From a virus: 20,255 nucleotides of DNA. Below are positions 7,317-15,334 of this stretch, in pieces; the first letter of the stretch is position 1; every line of letters starts with the position of its first letter. The position numbers were made by a program, and so were the translations under genes. The stretch is taken from positions 1 through 20,255 of IMG/VR virus record IMGVR_UViG_3300025159_001077. The stretch is one strand, 5' to 3'. The notes below the pieces were generated by a model, which saw only the letters and a list, made by a program, of their open reading frames with translations, did no database searches and was not told the origin of the DNA.

Positions 7317-7517
7317 ATGCTCAATAGCAGAATCAAGGCACAGAGACCATCCCGAATTGGCGAAGGTGGCGATTGTGTTTACTGCAATGGCGTTGGCCGA
7401 ATACGAATGAAGATTGCCGGGGGAGATCGCGGTAGGAGCAATCGTGCAAAGCAGACAAAAGTGTGTGCTTACTGTCGTGGGACTGGTAAGGCAACGAAAG
7501 GATATTTGACAAAGTGA
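7317..7517 (+). CDS. small DnaJ-type zinc-finger protein
   Basis: A 66-residue protein. AGAGGAGG at 7304-7311 sits 5 bases before ATG 7317, which decides this start over an in-frame one at 7242 ahead of the terminator stem. Two CxxCxGxG motifs, CVYCNGVG (20-27) and CAYCRGTG (50-57), are separated by 22 basic and Gly-rich residues. Two such motifs make one zinc site in DnaJ-family Cys-rich domains, where they bind unfolded protein. There is no J domain. The protein could be a small chaperone or an RNA- or DNA-binding factor for the structural genes; the zinc site is clear and the role is unknown. Its stop overlaps the next start (GTGA). Confidence 0.8.
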   Translation: MLNSRIKAQRPSRIGEGGDCVYCNGVGRIRMKIAGGDRGRSNRAKQTKVCAYCRGTGKATKGYLTK

Positions 7518-8326
7518 TAGCCAACCAGGACGACATCAAGTTGCTACTGGGGTTGTCCTCGTCCATTACGGATGAGGAGCAGGGGTTTCTGTCGTTGGTG
7601 CATCCATTGGCTGAAGGACTCGTCAAGCAATACCTCAAATACGATCCGGAGCAGAAGTCGCACACCGAATACTTTCCGAGGCACCTGCGGAGCGGCGGGC
7701 CAGGATACGATTACGAGGGGCGCTGGACGTCACGTAGTGGCCTGGCGATATGGGAATCGCGAGATAGCGACAACACGCTGCAGCTGACACATCTGCCATT
7801 GCGGCGCATCACTAGTGTGCGAATTGATACGGCAGCCAAGCATGGCGATGCTGCCAATAGCTTCGACTTAGACACAGTGCGCACCCAAGGCATAGATTAT
7901 TGGGGCGATTGGGATCAGACGAACGTGGGCTACAGCGGTGAGCTTTACTCATATGGCTCATGGCCGAGCGAGCCCGGAACAGTCAAGGTCGTGTACCGAG
8001 CGGGCTACTCGCCGGCTGAATTGCTGGGCACGGCGACTGAGGATGCACTGGTAGGCGATGTGATCACGACTGCCGGTGTGGACGGATCGGGAATAACGCG
8101 GGCTGTCCATATCACGGTGATCTCGCAGTTTCTAAAAAATATGGCATTGAAGAAGAAGGATATCGCCGGCTTCACACCTGGAGCACTGCTTGGCGAGCGA
8201 TTGGGCGACTATAGCTATCAGGTTGACAGGGGGACATTTGGGGCAGCAGGTCTTGCCGTCTCGCTGCCGGATGAGGCCAAGGAGCAACTCGAGGCATATA
8301 GACACTGGGGGCTCGCGAGACTATGA
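7514..8326 (+). CDS. head-tail adaptor (HK97 gp6-like connector)
   Basis: A 270-residue protein from GTG 7514, which overlaps the previous stop by 4 bases; AAAGGA at 7497-7502 is a plausible ribosome site. The N-terminus (NQDDIKLLLGLSSSITDEEQ, then HPLAEGLVKQYLKYD) has the helical pattern of gp6-like head-tail connector proteins, which form a ring under the portal. The middle (LPLRRITSVRIDTA, GTVKVVYRAGYSP) matches the beta-rich insertion often seen between the two helical parts in this family. It is longer than the 100 to 200 residues I expect for gp6, mainly through this insertion. The place right before a head-closure protein supports the call. Function is inferred from family resemblance and gene order. 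Confidence 0.7.
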   Translation: MIANQDDIKLLLGLSSSITDEEQGFLSLVHPLAEGLVKQYLKYDPEQKSHTEYFPRHLRSGGPGYDYEGRWTSRSGLAIWESRDSDNTLQLTHLPLRRITSVRIDTAAKHGDAANSFDLDTVRTQGIDYWGDWDQTNVGYSGELYSYGSWPSEPGTVKVVYRAGYSPAELLGTATEDALVGDVITTAGVDGSGITRAVHITVISQFLKNMALKKKDIAGFTPGALLGERLGDYSYQVDRGTFGAAGLAVSLPDEAKEQLEAYRHWGLARL

Positions 8327-8691
8327 GCCTGTTGGAAAAACTTCCGCACACGGTAAGCCACCTGCGCAAGACATACGCGAGGGACCAGTACATCGGCAAC
8401 ACGACGGACACAGAGGAGTTGGCCACGAGCGTGCGTTGCTGGATCCAGACAGTCGGACAGTCGGAGGTGCAGCAGTATGAGAAGGCGGACCAGTTGATCA
8501 CGCACAAGGTGTACTACAAAACGCAGCCGACATTGCGTCCTGGAGACCTGATTCGCGTGACGGCCGGGCCAAGCTATGTCGGAAAAGACTTCAACTTTGA
8601 ATCACTTGCTGATGCATCTGCCGGTTTAGGGAAGTTATTCAAGGTGATGGTGAACGAAGAGAATAACGTACCAGTTACGTTTGCAGGATAA
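8323..8691 (+). CDS. head-closure / head-tail joining protein
   Basis: A 122-residue protein whose ATG overlaps the previous stop by 4 bases (ATGA), typical of coupled neck genes. The segment VRCWIQTVGQSEV...LRPGDLIRVTAG is like the small beta-barrel head-tail joining proteins (SPP1 gp16 or HK97 gp7 type), which carry an R-x-GD-x-I turn. Such proteins plug the portal-adaptor channel after packaging and accept the tail. The length suits the family. The call rests on the motif and on gene order (adaptor, closure, gp10-like, tail terminator). Confidence 0.65.
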   Translation: MSLLEKLPHTVSHLRKTYARDQYIGNTTDTEELATSVRCWIQTVGQSEVQQYEKADQLITHKVYYKTQPTLRPGDLIRVTAGPSYVGKDFNFESLADASAGLGKLFKVMVNEENNVPVTFAG

Positions 8692-9296
8692 TGGCCATGC
8701 CGCGTTTTACCGTCGGAGGAGCAGTTACCGAGGGGATAGTGAAGGCCGGAGGAGTGCACTCGGCCGAAGCGTTGGGCATCCATTTGGAGCCACGCCTGGT
8801 AGGAGGAGTGACACTCGGAGCAGAGCGAGGAATTTCTAAAGGCACATTCCGAAGCGTGAAATCGGCTGTGTCGCGGATGTCCAAGATACGCACTGGCAAA
8901 ACAGAAGCCACTGTCGTCTGGAACGGCGAGAAGCTCGAGAAAATCCTAGAACTTGAATTCTCTAAGCGGATCAAGCTTGCTACGCAGCTGGTCAAGGACC
9001 AAGTAAAGCTGAATCTCAACAGGTCGGTGTTGAAGTATAAGGGGCCTATAAGCAAGAAGATACGAGTATTGCCAGAAAGCCGCTCGAGACCAGGCGAGTT
9101 TCCGCGAAAAGAGACTGGCGATTTGCAGAAGAATATCTTCGGCGAGACGCCACGTCCCGACTGGGGTGTTGTAGGGACAACGTATGGTTATGGCTTGTTG
9201 CTTGAGACGCAGATGAATAGATCGTACCTACGTCGGACGCTGCTTGAGATGCAGCCGAAGATCAGGCAGATACTGGTGAAGGCAGTTTCACTTTGA
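8691..9296 (+). CDS. HK97 gp10-like neck / tail component
   Basis: A 201-residue protein whose ATG shares one base with the previous stop (TAATG). A central helix (residues 83-110, KLEKILELEF...VKDQVKLNLN) is followed by PGEFPRKETGDLQKNIF (134-150) and VGTTYGYGLLLE (161-172). The order of helix, PG-x-P-x3-TG-x-L and VG-x3-YG-x3-LE is the signature of HK97 gp10-like proteins found between the head-closure and tail-terminator genes. The N-terminal 60 residues are Gly-rich and specific to this protein. The exact step in neck assembly is not established by sequence. Confidence 0.75.
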   Translation: MAMPRFTVGGAVTEGIVKAGGVHSAEALGIHLEPRLVGGVTLGAERGISKGTFRSVKSAVSRMSKIRTGKTEATVVWNGEKLEKILELEFSKRIKLATQLVKDQVKLNLNRSVLKYKGPISKKIRVLPESRSRPGEFPRKETGDLQKNIFGETPRPDWGVVGTTYGYGLLLETQMNRSYLRRTLLEMQPKIRQILVKAVSL

Positions 9297-9297
9297 A

Positions 9298-9477
9298 ATG
9301 ATACACCCAGTTGTCAAAGTATGGCAACATAGTATGGAGCAGGCGAGCAAAGACGAGCAGGAGCAGTCTATGGCCAAAAACACATGTGTTCGGTGTGGCA
9401 GGCCGGTAATCGGCATAGCGAGTACGCAGAACATCTTGTGCCGCGCCTGTGCAAGGGACTTGTTCGGTGATGACTGA
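9298..9477 (+). CDS. tiny zinc-ribbon-like protein
   Basis: A 59-residue frame fills the gap between two neck/tail genes. It starts two bases after the previous stop and its TGA shares one base with the next ATG (TGATG). The Cys pattern CVRCGRP...LCRAC gives two CxxC knuckles 14 residues apart, like a minimal zinc ribbon. An internal ATG at 9370 has a good Shine-Dalgarno (AGGAG at 9359-9363, spacing 6) and would give a 35-residue protein with the whole finger, so the true start is open. I chose 9298 because genes here are otherwise nearly gapless. Its role is unknown; it is the second zinc mini-protein in this neck cluster. Confidence 0.6.
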   Translation: MIHPVVKVWQHSMEQASKDEQEQSMAKNTCVRCGRPVIGIASTQNILCRACARDLFGDD

Positions 9478-11681
9478 TGGCTACGGAGGCAGGTACGTGG
9501 CGACTGGACGAGGCGATCGCGGCACACTGGGAATCAAGAGGGCTCGACACCGACTTCCGCGCCGAATGGCTCGATCCGACTGCGATGGAGTACGAGCCGC
9601 TGCACGACGGGATGGCCAGACCGGAGCCGCCAGGTCCGTACTGCGTGTACGAGAAAGACGAGCCGGAGATACTGGCGAGGATGACAGGGATTGACAACAG
9701 CGGAGACGATAGGGAGTTGCAACGGTGGACGTTTCGATTCAAGGTGCACGCACAGGATACGAGCAGCGAGAGCGCGAAGAGCATTGCTCAACGGCTGGCG
9801 AAGAAGATCGCTGCCGCCTTCGACCCCCACAATGCTATCCAATTCGATGGCGTTGCGCATGTCGTGACGGAGCGGGGCCCGGATTGGCACGACCAGGAGG
9901 GGGAACAAGAGGCGTCGTGGACGCTGCAGTTCTCGATTCTGGTGGACGCGACAGTGGGGGCCTTTGGCGGCGAGGCCGAGTTCAGTTCGAGCAGCAGCTT
10001 CTCCGAGACGTCGACCACATCAATGTCGTCATCCTCAAGTTGTTCGAGTGTTACGGAGCCTATTGCTGAGGAGGACGACGTGCTGGATTTCGGCGACATC
10101 GGCGGAGTATACGACAGCCAGGCGGCGGCCGTGGCCAACAGGGCAGCACTGATCGCATATCTTGCCACCCGTGTCAACGAGCCTGTCGAGCTGGGGTTCC
10201 GCGGACCTGTGGATTATCTCGACAGCAAACGTCAGCCGGCCAATGTCTACCTGGACCTGTCAGCTGGGGCGATCGCGATCACGGTGGGCGGGGCCGGAAA
10301 TATGTCGCACCTGACGTTCTTCGGTGGCTCGAAGATCTTCGGCGTGAATGCGGCCACGCCGGCAACGCCGATCTTCCAGATCACGCGCGGGTCGGGGCAG
10401 ATGCCTCGTGTTGTGATTCGAGGCCTGGCTTTCGAGTCCGATGGGTCCGTGATCAAGTTCGTCTACGGGGGATCGGGTGTCGTGCTGGAGGATGTCAAGA
10501 TCGATGACTTCACTGGGGCTGGGTCAATCGACCACGAGGACTGGACCGACGTGGAGGCCGAGACCTGCAGCTACGGCGTCTGGCTGGAGGATGCCGACGG
10601 GGCCCGGATCCAGAACCTGCAGATCAAGCAGGGTAGCGGCCACGGGATCGTGGCCACCAGGCTGCATGCCGGGGACGTCGATGCCCGGATTCAGTTGTGT
10701 GAGGGTGCCGGATTCAAACTGCAGCAGTTCAACGGCAATCGTGCTCACCTCTGGGCCGAATCCTGCAATGGCTACGGGCTTCTGGCCCGTGACTGCGGCG
10801 GCGACCGGCGGAGCGGAGGTGTCAAGGTCGCGAACGATGGGGCGCCGAATGACTGGAGGGCATGGTTTGAGGCCAACAACGGGCGAGGCACGAGCCACGG
10901 GGCCAGCGGCTACAGGTTCTCCCAGTTTAAACTGGCCAACTGCACGAGGATCAAGATGGCTGGCCACAGCGGCTGGCGGGACAATCAGGCGAGGCTCGAC
11001 AGAATATCTCGGTTGCGGAATGAGTTCGTCGAGGACTACTACCTAGACCCGAGCGTGGATCCTGACTTGTATTTGGTAGGTGCAGCCGGGGCCGGCGACG
11101 AATACCTAGTCAACGTCGCGAACATCACGCTGCCGCCGGCTGGGTTCGGCAACGCGAGTTGCACGAACTGGGACACGGTTTGGACAGACCCCGGCGACAG
11201 GCCGACAGCGACGATCGTTGGGAGCGGGACGGCGAGCGACCCGGAGCGGATTCGGATCACTTGGCCCGGCGGCTGCTTCGACGCCACGAGTGGGACAGAC
11301 ACAGCCTACTGGAGACCGTTCTGGGCCGTGGCCTTGAGCTCGCCTGGAAGCTATTTTTTCACTGCTCAAATCAAGGCAACGACATCCGTCGCAGGGACAT
11401 ATTGTGCATCTCGGGAAAGCTTATCGGTGGCGAATCGCCAGACGAACTCGCTTGGCAGCTTCTCGATTGCACCAGTGTCTGGGGCCATCACGGGGCTGAC
11501 GCTTTGGGACACGCACAGCCGTTGGCTCAGCGGTTCATTTACGGTGGACGATATCCGGTCTGACATCTCGCCACAATTTGCCGCTTGGGATAACGGCATG
11601 CAAGATCTGGACGGGGACGCCAGTCAAGACACCGAAATTATTGTGGATATTTACCAACTGAGGCTTTACAAGTTTGTGTGA
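9477..11681 (+). CDS. tail-terminator-like domain fused to beta-helix spike
   Basis: A 734-residue protein. Residues 1-161 closely match the free-standing protein at 11684-12190 and occupy the gene position of a tail terminator. Shared blocks include GLDT, ARPxPPGPYxVYEK, ESAKSI, RLAK, AFDP and RGPD. Residues 169-192 are a short Ser/Thr linker. Residues about 200-515 show the repeated short turns of a right-handed parallel beta-helix (VVIRGLAFESDGS, VVLEDVKIDDFTG, ARIQNLQIKQGSG), the usual fold of phage tailspikes. Residues about 545-734 look like a beta-sandwich, perhaps carbohydrate-binding. There is no catalytic motif I can name. The likely role is a spike held to the virion by a tail-terminator-like ring. 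Start ATG 9477 has no good ribosome site and is probably coupled. The beta-helix DNA is GC-richer than the later beta-helices. Confidence 0.75.
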   Translation: MATEAGTWRLDEAIAAHWESRGLDTDFRAEWLDPTAMEYEPLHDGMARPEPPGPYCVYEKDEPEILARMTGIDNSGDDRELQRWTFRFKVHAQDTSSESAKSIAQRLAKKIAAAFDPHNAIQFDGVAHVVTERGPDWHDQEGEQEASWTLQFSILVDATVGAFGGEAEFSSSSSFSETSTTSMSSSSSCSSVTEPIAEEDDVLDFGDIGGVYDSQAAAVANRAALIAYLATRVNEPVELGFRGPVDYLDSKRQPANVYLDLSAGAIAITVGGAGNMSHLTFFGGSKIFGVNAATPATPIFQITRGSGQMPRVVIRGLAFESDGSVIKFVYGGSGVVLEDVKIDDFTGAGSIDHEDWTDVEAETCSYGVWLEDADGARIQNLQIKQGSGHGIVATRLHAGDVDARIQLCEGAGFKLQQFNGNRAHLWAESCNGYGLLARDCGGDRRSGGVKVANDGAPNDWRAWFEANNGRGTSHGASGYRFSQFKLANCTRIKMAGHSGWRDNQARLDRISRLRNEFVEDYYLDPSVDPDLYLVGAAGAGDEYLVNVANITLPPAGFGNASCTNWDTVWTDPGDRPTATIVGSGTASDPERIRITWPGGCFDATSGTDTAYWRPFWAVALSSPGSYFFTAQIKATTSVAGTYCASRESLSVANRQTNSLGSFSIAPVSGAITGLTLWDTHSRWLSGSFTVDDIRSDISPQFAAWDNGMQDLDGDASQDTEIIVDIYQLRLYKFV
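9981..10052 (+). repeat. Ser/Thr-rich linker 2 (short)
   Basis: Twenty-four residues, mostly Ser and Thr with one Cys, join the tail-terminator-like domain to the beta-helix. It is much shorter than the other tracts. Confidence 0.85.
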
Positions 11682-11683
11682 CC

Positions 11684-12190
11684 ATGGCTATCCCAAACAC
11701 CAGAGGAAGCTGGACGCTTGACGGAGCCATCAACCAGCGGTGGGACGACGCCGGCCTGGACACGACGATCAAGCTGGAGTGGCCTGCAGCGGACAGATTG
11801 ATTGACAAGTACCAGGCGTTGAACGACGGGTTTGCGAGGCCTACACCTCCAGGCCCGTACGTAGTGTACGAAAAGTCGATCCCGGTCGTGATGGCCCACA
11901 TGAGCGGCCACACTGCGGCGCAGCGGGAAGACCAGTTGCAGCAGATACTCGTGGCGTTCCGGATTCACGCCAAAAGTACTGCGGCCGAGTCTGCCAAGTC
12001 GATCTGCATCAGACTTGCGAAAGAGGTAGCCGAGGCATTTGATCCAAATACGGCACCTTGGGAGATGACAGACGACAAGATAGTGATCGTGAAGCGAGGA
12101 CCTGACTTCCACGCGAGAGAAGACGACGATGAATGGGTGTGGGTGCTGCAGTATGACGTACTGATTGACGCGGAGTATCTGCAGGCGTGA
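11684..12190 (+). CDS. tail terminator protein (stand-alone paralogue)
   Basis: A 168-residue protein starting at ATG 11684; a GTG at 11678 overlapping the previous stop is the alternative start. It matches residues 6-161 of the preceding gene product at roughly 40% identity by eye, with the same blocks (GLDT, ARPTPPGPYVVYEK, AESAKSI, RLAKE, AFDP, RGPDFH). The size, mixed alpha/beta pattern and place after a gp10-like gene fit a tail terminator, the ring that caps the tail tube and docks to the neck. Without a Ser linker or distal domain, this is the better candidate for the essential copy. The family call comes mostly from gene order; the duplication is directly visible. Confidence 0.7.
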   Translation: MAIPNTRGSWTLDGAINQRWDDAGLDTTIKLEWPAADRLIDKYQALNDGFARPTPPGPYVVYEKSIPVVMAHMSGHTAAQREDQLQQILVAFRIHAKSTAAESAKSICIRLAKEVAEAFDPNTAPWEMTDDKIVIVKRGPDFHAREDDDEWVWVLQYDVLIDAEYLQA

Positions 12191-12193
12191 CAA

Positions 12194-12742
12194 ATGGCCA
12201 ACCGTTCGGCGGAGAGCGATATCCAGCTTCTGGTCAAGTCGACCATGATGCTCACTGTCGACGATGGATGGCGGACGAGCGTAAAGGTGGGCGGCTGGGT
12301 GTTGAAGCAGCATTTGCTGACTGGAGTGGAATCCGATCAGGCGAATCGAGGTTGGGGGTACGAGGGTACGATAGCGAGCGGGAATGTGGTTGACTTAGAC
12401 CTCTACGACATGGCTGGACTGAACACCGGCGGCGGGGCTGGCCGTGATGGGCTCGGCCAGGCTCTGGCCATGGAGGAGATCGTATCTCTGGGGATCGCGA
12501 AGATTTCCGGTAGCGGGCAATTGGAGGTCATGCCTACACAGCCAGCCAACTATCTGACATGGGTACCGCCACTCACGGTCGCGGATGGAAATGCCCTGAA
12601 GACTGACGGCGTGGCGCTCATGCATCAGTCGCACACAGATGCGTTTGATGTCGAGGATGGCTCGAGTCACGTTTTGCGTCTGGGTGCCAACGGCGGCGAC
12701 GTGACATACCGTGTCTACCTAATCGGCCGCCATGACGACCAG
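12194..12742 (+). repeat. shared ~185-residue virion domain, copy A (N-terminal)
   Basis: Residues 1-183 of the 1046-residue protein. Key shared blocks are RSAES, DQANR, DLDLYD, GRDGLG, LEVMPTQPANYLTWVP, TVADGNALKT, EDGSSH, GANGGD and YLIGRHDD. Copies B and C carry nearly the same blocks in the same order. Confidence 0.85.
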
Positions 12743-15334
12743 TTGTCCTCCAGCAGCACGCTGTCGACATCTTCACTCAGTTCCATGACGACATCTGTCT
12801 CTGGTAGCTCTGTCAGCAGCTCGAGCTCTCTCTCCGTGTCGTCCTCGAGTTCGTCCCTCTCAGTTTCATCATCGTGCTCTTCTCTGTCTATGTCTTCATC
12901 CTCGAGCTCGCTATCCGTTAGTTCCTCGAGCAGCAGTCTATCCGTGTCGTCAAGTTCGTCGAGCTCGCAGTCTATCTCGTCTGTGACGATAACTTCATCC
13001 TCGCAAAGCGTAAGCTCATCCAGCTGGTCCAGTTTCAGTTCGAGCCTGAATTCATCCTGCAGCACGATTGCCAGGACCAGTTCTTCAACATCGAAGAGTT
13101 GTTCGAGCCAAACGATGTCCACATCGAGCTCGATGGAATCCGGTGTTACGTCCTCGTCCAGCAGCACGGCTGGGAGAACTACGTCTAGTACAGTCGGCCA
13201 GTCGACAACGTCTGTCTCGAGCAGCGTGGGGCGGACTACCTCGAGCTCCAGCACGGTAGCCAGCGTGACATCATCGACTGTCGCCAGGACGACGTCGTCG
13301 AGCTCAAGCTCCGAAAGCTCATCCTCAAGTACCGTTGCGAGATCGACATCAAGTACCGTGGCGCGATCTACTTCCAGCACAATCGGCGAAACTACGTCTA
13401 GCACGGCTGCTTCACTGACCTCCTCCAGTTCGTCCACCTCTTCGACAATCGTTGAAACAACGTCCACGAGCTCGTCAATCACAGGATCCATTGAGAATCT
13501 GCAGGCTACCGTGTGGGCCTACAACCAGATCAGCCTCTCGTGGGACGCAACCGGGGTGAACTGGTACGACGTGGAGGTGCAGGACGGTGGCGGGCGGTGG
13601 AACCACGTGCGGAGTGTGTACGACAACGGGGTGGATATGGCCGGCTTCGATGCGGCCACGACATACAGTTTTCGCGTGCGAGGAGTTGAGAATACTTGGC
13701 CGGACTGGAGCTACACCGACTACTCGGCTGTGGTGACGCCTACGACCAGTGCATATCAGGCGGCTCCCACGTTCACCGTCACGGACGACACATCTTGGAA
13801 CACGGCCTATGTCAACGCAGAGGCTGGCGACGTTATAGAGATTCTGCCGGGAACAGTCCTGACAGAGAAGACGGCGCCGCCATGGCGAGTTGGATCCGGT
13901 AAGTTCGTCACAATCCGATCCGCTGCCATGGCATTACTGCCAGGTTTTGACCAGCGGATTGGACCAAGTGATATCGGCAACATGCCGATGTTTCGCACAC
14001 GACAGCAAGTTGCCGGCGCAATGCATGTTGGCCCAGGAAGTCACCATCTCTCTTTTGAGGGTATTCGTTTTGAAGCCGATCAACCGACGCAATACCGCGT
14101 GAATTACATCGTTGTGTTTAACGAAGCTTTCCAAGATGTTAACAACGATCCGTATGACATCGAGTTTCATCGGTGCTGGGTCGAGAGCCCGAGGCCAGGT
14201 ACAGTTTTCGGTGCGACGACATTTACGGAATGCGATTCAGGATTTTACAGTTATGGTGCAGATCGCGTTGTGATCAAAGACACTTATTGCAAGGAGCTGT
14301 CTGCAGAAACGCAAGATGCGCCATCGATTGGTGGGACGCGCGGTAAGGAATGGGCAGTAAACAACTGCCATCTTGAGGGGAGCATGCCAGTGTTCTGGGG
14401 CGGTGCGAGCCATCCAGAAACTGACGTGTTGCCAGACTTGCACAGCTATCGCCGCAATCACATCGTCAGGCCTACATATTGGATTCCGACGGAGGCCGAC
14501 TACGACGGGCGATCCCGCAACCGCAAAAACATGTTTGAAATCAAATATGGCCAGCGGTTCCTGATTGAGGACAACTATTTCCAACGTGGTTATTGCACAG
14601 ATTCTTATGTCGTGATTCTGACGCCACGTGCTGACATTTCCTGGTCTGGCATTTACGACGTGCAGATTCGATACAACCACTTCGACACGATTGACGGAGG
14701 ATTCCGGATTTCAGGAAGCGATGGATTGTACTCGCCACCGAATGATGGCTTTGCAACAAAGCGACTAACAGTATCGCACAATTTGATCGAGGATTTTGGT
14801 AAACTTTCGCAGCTCGGCAAGCGAGAATACGAGTTTAATACATCCTCGCCAGAATGGGATCGTTTAGAGGACATCTGTTTCCGCCGCAACAGTTGGGTAA
14901 CTGACGAGTTGTCCGGTCTGACGCCTTGGTTTTCACCTACCAATGCTGTTGCGCTTTGGGAAGATGGCTTCGGGCTTGTCGGGCAATTCATTTACGAGAA
15001 CAACATCACATGTGGACTACTCGGCAGAGACGGTGGTGCGAATGACATAACTGTATTGTCATATGTCATAGGAGATAATCGCTGGACCTTTGAGAATAAC
15101 GTAATGGTCCTAGCAGATTCGAGCCTCAACAATTCGACAAAATTCCCAAACAACTATAATCTTGCAACCGGTCCTGGCGACTCTGGCTACAACATGGATG
15201 GTGTTGGGTTTGTTGACTGGAGAAACGGCAATTGGCGACTTCATGAAACAAGTGCGCATTACAGCGCACAAGGCTGCGACAACTCAGTTTACGATCGCAC
15301 GGCCCACTGTATTGATGGAGACTGGAGCGCGTAA
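12194..15334 (+). CDS. modular spike: shared domain, Ser linker, FnIII-like, beta-helix
   Basis: A 1046-residue protein. Residues 1-183 are the domain also found at 16790-17350 and 17366-17917. Residues 184-432 are a Ser/Thr linker with many SSTVARSTSS-type motifs. Residues about 433-518 look like a fibronectin type III domain (ISLSWDATGVNWYDVEV, then TYSFRVRGVEN). Residues about 525-1046 form a long right-handed beta-helix resembling secreted bacterial beta-helix proteins: KNMFEIKYGQRFLIEDNYF at 778-796, then VVILTPR, IYDVQIRYNHFDTIDGG and LTVSHNLIEDFG. The helix could bind or cleave polysaccharide, but I see no certain catalytic residues. There is no clear Shine-Dalgarno; the ATG is 3 bases after the previous stop. 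The GC content drops within the beta-helix part. The likely role is a receptor-binding or surface-anchoring appendage. Confidence 0.75.
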   Translation: MANRSAESDIQLLVKSTMMLTVDDGWRTSVKVGGWVLKQHLLTGVESDQANRGWGYEGTIASGNVVDLDLYDMAGLNTGGGAGRDGLGQALAMEEIVSLGIAKISGSGQLEVMPTQPANYLTWVPPLTVADGNALKTDGVALMHQSHTDAFDVEDGSSHVLRLGANGGDVTYRVYLIGRHDDQLSSSSTLSTSSLSSMTTSVSGSSVSSSSSLSVSSSSSSLSVSSSCSSLSMSSSSSSLSVSSSSSSLSVSSSSSSSQSISSVTITSSSQSVSSSSWSSFSSSLNSSCSTIARTSSSTSKSCSSQTMSTSSSMESGVTSSSSSTAGRTTSSTVGQSTTSVSSSVGRTTSSSSTVASVTSSTVARTTSSSSSSESSSSSTVARSTSSTVARSTSSTIGETTSSTAASLTSSSSSTSSTIVETTSTSSSITGSIENLQATVWAYNQISLSWDATGVNWYDVEVQDGGGRWNHVRSVYDNGVDMAGFDAATTYSFRVRGVENTWPDWSYTDYSAVVTPTTSAYQAAPTFTVTDDTSWNTAYVNAEAGDVIEILPGTVLTEKTAPPWRVGSGKFVTIRSAAMALLPGFDQRIGPSDIGNMPMFRTRQQVAGAMHVGPGSHHLSFEGIRFEADQPTQYRVNYIVVFNEAFQDVNNDPYDIEFHRCWVESPRPGTVFGATTFTECDSGFYSYGADRVVIKDTYCKELSAETQDAPSIGGTRGKEWAVNNCHLEGSMPVFWGGASHPETDVLPDLHSYRRNHIVRPTYWIPTEADYDGRSRNRKNMFEIKYGQRFLIEDNYFQRGYCTDSYVVILTPRADISWSGIYDVQIRYNHFDTIDGGFRISGSDGLYSPPNDGFATKRLTVSHNLIEDFGKLSQLGKREYEFNTSSPEWDRLEDICFRRNSWVTDELSGLTPWFSPTNAVALWEDGFGLVGQFIYENNITCGLLGRDGGANDITVLSYVIGDNRWTFENNVMVLADSSLNNSTKFPNNYNLATGPGDSGYNMDGVGFVDWRNGNWRLHETSAHYSAQGCDNSVYDRTAHCIDGDWSA
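12743..13489 (+). repeat. Ser/Thr-rich linker 3 (about 249 residues)
   Basis: This is the tract with the most SST[VAI][AG]x[TS]-type units, including two consecutive STVARSTS copies and variants STVARTTS, STIGETTS and STAASLTS. Cys occurs at a few places. It separates copy A of the shared domain from the FnIII-like domain. Confidence 0.9.

Noticed and set aside
12743-13489. CRISPR array or DNA tandem repeat
   Set aside because: Repetition is at the protein level only. There are no constant repeats with unique spacers of even length, and the frame stays open.
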